Source of the DNA: Saprospiraceae bacterium
GTDB taxonomy: Bacteria > Bacteroidota > Bacteroidia > Chitinophagales > Saprospiraceae
Length of the DNA stretch: 6,971 bases
Direction of reading: 5' to 3'
Assembly: GCA_007134625.1 (NCBI GenBank)
Contig: SLKL01000141.1
Coordinates: 1-6,971, forward strand
Made by a program: the position numbers and the translations under genes. The notes beneath the pieces are model-generated. The model was given only the letters and a program-made list of their open reading frames with translations. It was not told the origin of the DNA and ran no database searches. The number at the start of each line of letters is the position of its first letter. The first letter of the stretch is position 1. Positions 1 to 5,444 of this stretch are shown piece by piece.

Positions 1-1
1 A

Positions 2-175
2 CTTGACATAAAAAAGCCGGCTTATACTTTTTTGGATGCTTCCCTCACCGATGTTTTTTATAAAATGATTAATAACAGATTGGATATCATCCCGGTTCTG
101 AAAGAAAGAGAAATAATTGGTGTTGTCGATCAGAGAGCTGTCAATGCGGCTTTGAGCAATAGACCTTCTGCATGA
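2..175 (+). CDS. C-terminal fragment of a CBS-domain protein (5' end outside window)
   Basis: An open frame enters from the left edge and stops at TGA 173-175, giving the last 57 residues. The fragment reads as the second half of a CBS motif: a helix (LTDVFYKMINNRLD), the strand-turn IIPVLKEREIIGVVDQ, then a short helix and tail. The 'IPV...IIGVVD' pattern is the usual CBS signature, in which the domain binds adenosyl ligands and regulates an attached enzyme, channel or transporter. The parent protein cannot be identified from this fragment. CBS pairs occur at the C-terminus of Bacteroidota chloride channels, IMP dehydrogenases, magnesium transporters and sugar-phosphate isomerases. Ending about 10 residues after the CBS motif would fit a ClC-type channel or a stand-alone CBS protein, but this is a guess. 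The CBS call is fairly secure; the protein identity is open. Confidence 0.7.
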   Translation, partial: LDIKKPAYTFLDASLTDVFYKMINNRLDIIPVLKEREIIGVVDQRAVNAALSNRPSA

Positions 176-281
176 TTTTTACCATAGATTACACCCCTTT
201 TTGCTTGGCTTCGATTTCGAACCTCTAAATTTTTAAGACAAAAAAAATCTCTATTTCTCTATTTTCTTAAGCATATCTGTA

Positions 282-289
282 TATATTTG
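282..289 (+). promoter_or_regulatory. Candidate Bacteroidota -7 box (TATATTTG) for the T9SS protein gene
   Basis: TATATTTG matches the TAnnTTTG -7 consensus of the Bacteroidota primary sigma factor exactly. It lies 65 bp before the chosen ATG at 355, so transcription would start near 294-297 and leave a leader of about 60 nt. No clean -33 TTTG/TTG lies at the expected distance; only TTTC-like matches are present in 254-266. The call therefore rests on the -7 box and its position. The same octamer occurs at 3535-3542 before the epimerase gene. Confidence 0.5.
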
Positions 290-303
290 TAAATTATTTA
301 TAA

Positions 304-328
304 GTGTTAACTAAATTTGAATTAACAC
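304..328 (+). promoter_or_regulatory. 7-bp inverted repeat in the 5' leader of the T9SS protein gene
   Basis: GTGTTAA (304-310) and TTAACAC (322-328) are perfect reverse complements separated by 11 nt. The repeat starts roughly 8-10 nt after the predicted transcription start, so it could form a small hairpin near the mRNA 5' end or act as a binding site for a dimeric regulator. It contains an in-frame GTG that would extend the reading frame by 17 residues. That extension is polar and would bury the signal peptide, so I treat this region as leader and not coding. The role is unknown. Confidence 0.35.
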
Positions 329-354
329 CCTTTTTGAATATAAAAAACACAACC

Positions 355-3300
355 ATGACAAAAGCTTTACAAACTCCTGTTTTATCCTTTTTCTCAGTGG
401 CCATTATGGTTTTCTTTTTGGGCTTACCTGCTCAAAAAGCCTACGCATGGTGTCCTGCACCTCAATGCCTCCCCGGTACTGTTACTATAAATGCCGGTCC
501 TGATTGTGAGGCTACCATTCACCCTCAACAAGTATTGAGTAACTGGATGTATAATTGTAACTACACGGTTACAGTTTTCCAACCCTCGGGTGCACCTATT
601 GGAAATACGGTACCTCCCCACTTAGTTGGTCAGGTGTTAAACTATTCTGTCTTTGCAGGTGGAGTAGTTTGCTACGGACAATTACAAGTTGTCGATAATT
701 ATGTACCTATTGCTATTTGTGACTTGAGTACAGTAGTTTCTCTGGGATCTAATGGAACTGCTAAAGTTTTTGCACCCTCATTTGATGATGGCTCTTATGA
801 TAATTGCGGTGTTGAATCCATTAAAATAGCAAGAAAAGACCCCGGTCATTGTCCACCCGGAGTTAAAGATGATACGCAGTTCAGACCTTTTGTGGAGGTT
901 TGTTGTAATGATATTCCAAACAGTCCATTAATGATAGAATTAAAAGTCACTGACTTTTCCGGTAATACCAATAAGTGTTGGTCCTTGCTGTATGTGGAAG
1001 ATAAATCCGGTGGATCGGGTTTAATTTGCCCAACTGATATTACTGTAAATTGTGATTTTGAGTACCACCCCAATGATTTGTCGATTTTTGGAAAAATTGC
1101 TAATAGTCAGGCAGAAAGAGAGCAGATCATTATTAATGATCCCAACTACGCCCCCTCTTTTATTGCAGGTATAGATGGAGTCTTTGCAGGTGGAGGTGTT
1201 TGTGGTTATTCAGGCGGAACCATTACTGAATCTGTAATTGAAAATATTTCATGTGGTGCCGGGGATATTAAGAGACTTTTTACAGCTATAAGTCCTTCCG
1301 GCATGTCAAGTAGTTGTATTCAGACCATAACTTTTAAATCAGACCAACCTTTTGGTTTTAATAATATCATATGGCCTGCTGATGTTATGATTGAGGAATG
1401 CCCTGTAACCAATACTGACCCATCAGAAACGGGTATACCAACTTACACCGGTGTTCAATGCGCAAAGCCGGTGGCTGCTTTCCACGATTGGGTATTCACC
1501 TTTCAGGAAGAGTCTTGTTTTAAAATTGTAAGAGAATGGACCGTTCTCGATTGGTGCAACTTTAATCCAAATAGTTATCCACCCGTTGGAATCTGGACCT
1601 ATTCTCAGGTAATTAAGGTAATGTCCACGAAGCCACCCGTTATTGACAATTGTGATCCGATTACTATTGTTGCAACAGATGTAGATGGTTGCTCAGGATT
1701 AATTAATTTAACCAATTCAGCGACAGACGAGTGTACTCCTGATTCACTTTTGAATTGGAGTTACAAGGTGATTAGTGAATTTGATGAAATAGATAATGTC
1801 GTTGGGACAGGTAATACCATCAATGCCAAGTTTCCATTTGGAACTCATGAAGTGAAATGGATGGTAGATGACCTTTGCTGGAATAAAGCTGAGTGTATTC
1901 AGGAAGTTACCGTTACGGACGGCAAACAACCAACACCTGTATGTTATCACGGACTTTCTTCAGTGGTGATGCCTTCCTCAGGCGATCTGACACTACCCGC
2001 AAGTGTTTTTGATGCTAATAGTTTTGATAATTGTACAAAGAGAGAAAACTTGAGATTTGCCTACAGCAACGATGTGGCAGATTCATTGAAAACATTTACC
2101 TGTGATAATATAGATACTACTTTTGTCTCTATCTGGGTTTTCGATGAAGCAGGAAATAGCGATGTGTGTAATACATATATTGTAATACGCGACAATCACT
2201 TGGTTTGTGCTGACTCCCTGATTACCTTTAGTTCGGGTATGGTAAGTAATGTCTATGGGCTTCCGGTAAGCGGCGTTACTATGAGCTTTATCTCCGATGA
2301 CCATCCTCTGGTACCGGATGCTAAAACCAATCTATATGGAGAATACGAGTTGGGGTGGTATATCATCCCGGCCGAGGGTGATGGAGTAATTCAACCAAGT
2401 ATGAGAAAAGACTACCTTAATGGAGTTACTACTCTCGATTTATTATTAATTCAACAACATATTTCGGGGAATAGTCCTTTCCGAACCATGACAGAACTTG
2501 TAGCCGCTGACGTCACTGGAGATGGAGATATTACGGTAGCGGATTTAATTGAATTGAGAGAGCTTATCCTGGGCAATATCAGATCATTTTCAAACAGCGA
2601 TTCATGGAGAGTATTTCCGGAGGATATGGGTATCTTTACTCAACGCCCGGGAGCACAAATTGACCCTGAAGCATTTAAAGTTGATTTTTCAAGCCAGCCA
2701 ATAGTTGAGGCCAATTTCCATGCCATCAAGGTTGGTGATGTGAATTATTCTGCCAACAGCTCAGCACTTTTTGCAGATAATAGAAGTCTGGAAACAGAGA
2801 CTCTCTTCTATCAAATAGATGAAAGAGGTAATTACCCTGTAATTGAATTTACTTTCGCTGAAGATATTCAGGCAAGAAGCTTACAGTTTACTGTTGAATT
2901 GGATATACATCCTTATGACATTCTGGATGTTGTTTTCGATGAAAATTCTCCCGCAAACTGGCATTATCAGGTGCATCAGGGAAGCGCTGACAATGCCAGT
3001 AAAATTGTAGTTAGTGTATATCATCCTGAAAATATTGGACTGGGAGAAAATATATTCATGAGTGTACAGACCTTAAGCAAATTAGGAAGCGCACCTCAAT
3101 TGGTAAAGAATCCGGCACAAGCAGAGATTGCATTTGATGTCAATCAACCGGCGACACTTACATTAGAAAATATTTTAGGAGTAGATGCTATTGATTTCGT
3201 TACAGATGAAACTTTCAAAGTAGCTGTCAAACCTAATCCTGCAACCGATCAGCAATTGGTGAATATTTATAGCCTGGGTAACGAACTAACCGACTTTGAA

Positions 3301-3477
3301 GTTAATCTCGTGGACCCATTGGGCAAATTAATCCACTCGGCTGTCGTTCAAGCTCAGGGACAGCATCATCAGTTTACACTTACCGGAAATGAGTTTGCAG
3401 CTCCGGGATTGTATTTCTTGAAAATAAGCAATACTTTAACCGGTGAAAGTCAAACAATCAGATTGATTCGTCAATAA
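355..3477 (+). CDS. Large secreted modular protein: HYR-like array, dockerin-like, cohesin-like and T9SS type A sorting domains
   Basis: This is a 1040-residue exported surface or extracellular protein of unknown specific role; no catalytic domain is visible. I start it at ATG 355 because a signal peptide follows at once: MTK, a hydrophobic core (about 9-24), then AYA with likely cleavage after Ala31. Residues 33-618 form a cysteine-rich array of about six HYR/Ig-like beta-sandwich modules. Their boundaries show 'VxD..xPxxxC' joints, and two of them (118-216 and 526-613) share the 'FD..S(Y/F)DNC' and 'D(F/E)(S/A)GN' motifs. Residues about 626-675 resemble a carboxypeptidase-regulatory-like fold (NVYGLPVSGV, TNLYGEYEL). 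Residues 686-740 are dockerin-like: a degenerate first repeat (DYLNGVTTLD) and a good calcium loop (DVTGDGDITVAD, 719-730), with GDVN at 794-797. Residues about 818-943 look cohesin-like. Residues 954-1040 are the T9SS type A sorting domain (KPNPATD, GLYFLKI, C-terminal RLIRQ), which implies outer-membrane export and probable cell-surface anchoring. It is probably monocistronic, ending at the terminator just downstream. Adhesion or matrix function is inference. Confidence 0.88.
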   Translation: MTKALQTPVLSFFSVAIMVFFLGLPAQKAYAWCPAPQCLPGTVTINAGPDCEATIHPQQVLSNWMYNCNYTVTVFQPSGAPIGNTVPPHLVGQVLNYSVFAGGVVCYGQLQVVDNYVPIAICDLSTVVSLGSNGTAKVFAPSFDDGSYDNCGVESIKIARKDPGHCPPGVKDDTQFRPFVEVCCNDIPNSPLMIELKVTDFSGNTNKCWSLLYVEDKSGGSGLICPTDITVNCDFEYHPNDLSIFGKIANSQAEREQIIINDPNYAPSFIAGIDGVFAGGGVCGYSGGTITESVIENISCGAGDIKRLFTAISPSGMSSSCIQTITFKSDQPFGFNNIIWPADVMIEECPVTNTDPSETGIPTYTGVQCAKPVAAFHDWVFTFQEESCFKIVREWTVLDWCNFNPNSYPPVGIWTYSQVIKVMSTKPPVIDNCDPITIVATDVDGCSGLINLTNSATDECTPDSLLNWSYKVISEFDEIDNVVGTGNTINAKFPFGTHEVKWMVDDLCWNKAECIQEVTVTDGKQPTPVCYHGLSSVVMPSSGDLTLPASVFDANSFDNCTKRENLRFAYSNDVADSLKTFTCDNIDTTFVSIWVFDEAGNSDVCNTYIVIRDNHLVCADSLITFSSGMVSNVYGLPVSGVTMSFISDDHPLVPDAKTNLYGEYELGWYIIPAEGDGVIQPSMRKDYLNGVTTLDLLLIQQHISGNSPFRTMTELVAADVTGDGDITVADLIELRELILGNIRSFSNSDSWRVFPEDMGIFTQRPGAQIDPEAFKVDFSSQPIVEANFHAIKVGDVNYSANSSALFADNRSLETETLFYQIDERGNYPVIEFTFAEDIQARSLQFTVELDIHPYDILDVVFDENSPANWHYQVHQGSADNASKIVVSVYHPENIGLGENIFMSVQTLSKLGSAPQLVKNPAQAEIAFDVNQPATLTLENILGVDAIDFVTDETFKVAVKPNPATDQQLVNIYSLGNELTDFEVNLVDPLGKLIHSAVVQAQGQHHQFTLTGNEFAAPGLYFLKISNTLTGESQTIRLIRQ
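706..1002 (+). repeat. HYR-like module A of the T9SS protein (repeat copy 1)
   Basis: Residues 118-216 of the T9SS protein run from PIAIC to VED. Key features are Cys122, the SYDNC motif with Cys151, Cys183/184, DFSGNTNKC with Cys208, and a closing strand YVEDK. Order and spacing match module B (1930-2193), so the two are probably divergent copies of one extracellular beta-sandwich unit. The resemblance is at protein level only; the DNA has diverged. Confidence 0.6.
1930..2193 (+). repeat. HYR-like module B of the T9SS protein (repeat copy 2)
   Basis: Residues 526-613 of the T9SS protein run from PTPVC to IRD. Cys530, FDNC with Cys560, Cys583 and DEAGNSDVC with Cys605 line up with the cysteines of module A. 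First-to-second cysteine spacing is 30 here and 29 in A. Second-to-third is shorter (23 against 32), so a surface loop was probably lost or gained. The module sits directly before the cysteine-free C-terminal third of the protein. Confidence 0.6.
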
Positions 3478-3490
3478 TTAATCACTGAGT

Positions 3491-3535
3491 AAAAAAAATG
3501 CGGGTTGGTGGCTTGTTGCTGTCAACCCGTTTTTT
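3491..3535 (+). terminator. Intrinsic terminator after the T9SS protein gene
   Basis: A perfect 7-bp GC-rich stem, CGGGTTG (3501-3507) with CAACCCG (3523-3529), has a 15-nt loop and is followed by six Ts (3530-3535). Eight As (3491-3498) precede the stem, so it may also work on the opposite strand. It starts 13 bp after the TAA of the T9SS gene and is the clearest terminator in the window. A TTG inside the stem could extend the epimerase frame upstream by 21 residues, but that start would lie in the terminator and is rejected. Confidence 0.85.
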
Positions 3536-3542
3536 ATATTTG
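3513..3542 (+). promoter_or_regulatory. Candidate promoter for the epimerase gene, overlapping the terminator
   Basis: TATATTTG at 3535-3542 is an exact TAnnTTTG -7 box. A TTG at 3513-3515 lies 19 nt upstream, close to the expected -33 spacing. The -7 box begins with the last T of the terminator T-tract, and the -33 candidate is in the hairpin loop. The leader to ATG 3568 would be about 20 nt. Exact sequence and position support it; there is no experimental evidence. Confidence 0.5.
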
Positions 3543-3567
3543 GACTTTGACCGAAAAAACTAAAACA

Positions 3568-4677
3568 ATGCAAATAGCTGAGATCAGAATTTATCCCTTT
3601 GTAATTCCACTTTCTGAACCTTTTGTGATTAGTCTGGGGACTATTACACATGCGCGAAATTTATTGATTGAAATTCATACTGATTCCGGAATTATCGGTT
3701 TAGGTGAGTGTTCTCCATATCCATTCATTAATGGTGAAATGCTCGAAGGTCAGATCCCTATTGCTGAAAAACTGGGTGCTTTATGGTTAGGTAAAAGCCC
3801 ACTCGAAATTGAAAACAGATTATTGGAACTGGACAGAGCCTTATCCGGAAATCTCGCTTTGAAAAGTGCTTTTGATATGGCACTTTATGATCTGAATGCA
3901 AAACTGGCCGGAATGCCCCTTTATGCTTATCTCGGAGGTGCGAATGACAAAGTGGTTTACTCCGACCGGACAGTTTCAGTTGGCGAACCCAATCAAATGG
4001 CGAAAGAAGCAAAAAAATACCTGGATGCCGGCTTTCATTCCATAAAGGTAAAACTTGGCGGACCTTATGATCTCGACCTGAAAAGAATTGAAGCGATCAG
4101 GGCGGCAGTTGGATATAAAATTCCATTGCGTTTGGATGCCAATCAGGCATGGACAGTCGCTCAGGCAGTACGGACTTTACGAGCTTTAGAAAAATTCGAT
4201 ATAGAGCATTGCGAAGAGCCTATTCATGCAGGGGATTTGAAAGGATTAAATTTTGTTCGAAAAAATAGCCCAATACCAATTATGGCAGATGAAAGTCTGT
4301 TTGACCATAAGGATGCAGTCCGTTTGCTGCAGAATGATGCCTGTGATTATTTTAATATTAAATTATCCAAATCAGGAGGTCTGTTCAAAGCTCTTAAAAT
4401 TGTTTCGATTGCAGAAGGAGCGGGTATAGGGTGTCAGGTAGGTTGTTTTTCCGAATCCCGTCTAGCCATTACTGCACTGATGCATTTAGTTCTTTCCAGA
4501 AAAGCTATTGTCCACTATGATATGGACAGTCCTTTGATGCTGAAGGATGACCCCGTGATTGGTGGTGTTGAAATTTCTACGGCAGGAAAAGTTAGTTTGC
4601 AAAATGAAAGTGTCGGGATAGGTGTTACCGTAGATTTTAATTATCTGGGGAAGGCGGTAATTCTATCTCATTTGTAA
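3568..4677 (+). CDS. Dipeptide epimerase (enolase superfamily, MLE subgroup); substrate uncertain
   Basis: This 369-residue cytoplasmic enzyme should epimerise one alpha-carbon of a dipeptide through a Mg-stabilised enolate. I chose ATG 3568 because the family N-terminus (MQIAEIRIYPF) begins there; the upstream extension lies in a terminator. The capping domain spans about 1-125 with GLGECSPYPFINGE at 44-57. The barrel carries KVKLGG (Lys160, Lys162), metal ligands Asp190 (LDANQ), Glu216 (CEEP) and Asp241 (ADES), and Lys265 (NIKLSKSGG). The spacings of 51 (Asp190-Asp241) and 24 (Asp241-Lys265) equal those known for muconate-lactonizing enzyme. Asp318-Met-Asp320 is the DxD motif that binds the dipeptide ammonium group, which favours an epimerase over a lactonizing enzyme or o-succinylbenzoate synthase. 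The L-Ala-D/L-Glu epimerase Arg24 position appears to be Gly24 (ISLGTITHA). From memory this resembles the Cytophaga hutchinsonii D-Ala-D-Ala epimerase. Family confidence is high; substrate confidence is low. Confidence 0.9.
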   Translation: MQIAEIRIYPFVIPLSEPFVISLGTITHARNLLIEIHTDSGIIGLGECSPYPFINGEMLEGQIPIAEKLGALWLGKSPLEIENRLLELDRALSGNLALKSAFDMALYDLNAKLAGMPLYAYLGGANDKVVYSDRTVSVGEPNQMAKEAKKYLDAGFHSIKVKLGGPYDLDLKRIEAIRAAVGYKIPLRLDANQAWTVAQAVRTLRALEKFDIEHCEEPIHAGDLKGLNFVRKNSPIPIMADESLFDHKDAVRLLQNDACDYFNIKLSKSGGLFKALKIVSIAEGAGIGCQVGCFSESRLAITALMHLVLSRKAIVHYDMDSPLMLKDDPVIGGVEISTAGKVSLQNESVGIGVTVDFNYLGKAVILSHL

Positions 4678-4701
4678 AATTACAACCCTGTTTATCGAAT
4701 G

Positions 4702-4746
4702 AAAAAAAATGATGGTCGAAATTTTGACAATTAAATCATTATTTTT
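4702..4746 (+). terminator. Possible weak AT-rich terminator after the epimerase gene
   Basis: Eight As plus TGAT (4702-4713) face ATCATT then ATTTTT (4735-4746), giving an outer AT-rich stem with AATGAT/ATCATT at its base. Between them an inner hairpin, GTCGAAA/TTTTGAC (4715-4728, one G-T pair), can form. It sits 25 bp after the epimerase stop. The stem is nearly all A-T, so the energy would be poor and readthrough into the downstream pair is plausible. Confidence 0.3.
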
Positions 4747-4805
4747 ACGATCTTTAGAGCTCAGTTTGTGTTTGAAGTGTAAATTTAAAGCAAAACCTTA
4801 GTATT

Positions 4806-5420
4806 ATGTTTGCCGGATTTGAAGAATGGTGGGTAACACTTAGTTTGCTGCAACAATCCTTTTTTGTTACGGCGAGCATTGCCTCTTTTTTCTTCCTTAT
4901 CATTTTTGTTGCGAGTCTTTTCGGCTTTGATTCCGATACAGATATAGATTTTGAAATGGATGCGGACTCCGACTTTTCTCCCGGTGCCATAGGGGATTTT
5001 ACGCTATTATCCGTGCGCGGAATAGTAGCTTTTTTTACTTTTTTCGGATGGGGTGGATTTCTTATATTGAATGCAGGGGGTACTGCGCTGATGGCGATCA
5101 TATTCGCCCTGATTGCAGGATTAGCGGCACTTTTCGTTGTGGGCTATTTACTTTATGTTTTTAACAATCTAACAGAATCTGGTAATTGGAGCGTTCAGAG
5201 GGCGATGTATAAGGAAGCAGAAGTGTACCTTCCCATTGAAGGAGATGATAATCCCGGGCGTGTTCAAATAGTAATTGGGGGAGTTTTACGGGAATTACCC
5301 GCAGTAAGCCCAACGAACGACAGACTCCCCACCGGGTCCCTTGTAACTGTTGTAGGGATCAGGGAAGATGGAGTTTTGGTAGTAAACAGGATTGGAGAAT
5401 TAGAAGAAAAATTTGATTAA
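4806..5420 (+). CDS. NfeD/YqiJ/YuaF-type membrane protein with OB-fold, flotillin partner
   Basis: A 204-residue inner-membrane protein expected to work with the flotillin encoded next. A hydrophobic segment at about 15-39 is followed by an acidic loop (42-56), a second hydrophobic segment with the family-like 'LLSVRGIVAFFTFFGWGGF' stretch (67-85, continuing to about 90) and a third at 93-119. Residues about 132-200 form a small soluble beta-rich domain (EAEVYLP, GRVQIVIGG, GSLVTVVGIREDGVLVV), the OB-fold expected of NfeD-family C-termini. Length fits E. coli YqiJ (about 209) and B. subtilis YuaF (about 174), both encoded beside a flotillin. There is no N-terminal ClpP-like protease domain, so this is the short form. 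Acidic residues occupy every second position from Asp42 to Asp56. The start at ATG 4806 has no Shine-Dalgarno; the only nearby signal is an AAAAC at 4792-4796. No clear promoter is seen; TCAGTTTG at 4761-4768 is one mismatch from the -7 box. Confidence 0.87.
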   Translation: MFAGFEEWWVTLSLLQQSFFVTASIASFFFLIIFVASLFGFDSDTDIDFEMDADSDFSPGAIGDFTLLSVRGIVAFFTFFGWGGFLILNAGGTALMAIIFALIAGLAALFVVGYLLYVFNNLTESGNWSVQRAMYKEAEVYLPIEGDDNPGRVQIVIGGVLRELPAVSPTNDRLPTGSLVTVVGIREDGVLVVNRIGELEEKFD

Positions 5421-5444
5421 TTAACCATAAAAAAACCGTAAACT

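Noticed and set aside
210..221. Palindrome TTCGA-TT-TCGAA after the CBS gene
   Set aside because: The arms are 5 bp with a 2-nt centre, too tight for an RNA hairpin. No T-tract follows closely, so it is not supported as a terminator or operator.
230..247. T-run and A-run that could pair as a hairpin before the T9SS gene
   Set aside because: The stem is only A-T pairs in an AT-rich spacer; this is expected by chance.
304..354. In-frame GTG start 17 codons upstream of the T9SS protein ATG
   Set aside because: It lies inside the leader inverted repeat, close to the predicted transcription start. It would also put a polar extension before an otherwise ideal signal peptide.
3505..3567. TTG start extending the epimerase by 21 residues
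   Set aside because: The extension is read from the terminator stem-loop and T-tract, and the family N-terminus begins at ATG 3568.
4761..4768. TCAGTTTG as a -7 box for the NfeD-flotillin pair
   Set aside because: It has one mismatch at a key base, and the nearest TTTG upstream (4723-4726) is 34 nt away, too far for a -33 element.
4754..5101. 115-codon open frame on the - strand opposite the NfeD-like gene
   Set aside because: Its lysine/serine/proline-rich translation resembles no family, and it overlaps a well-supported gene on the other strand.
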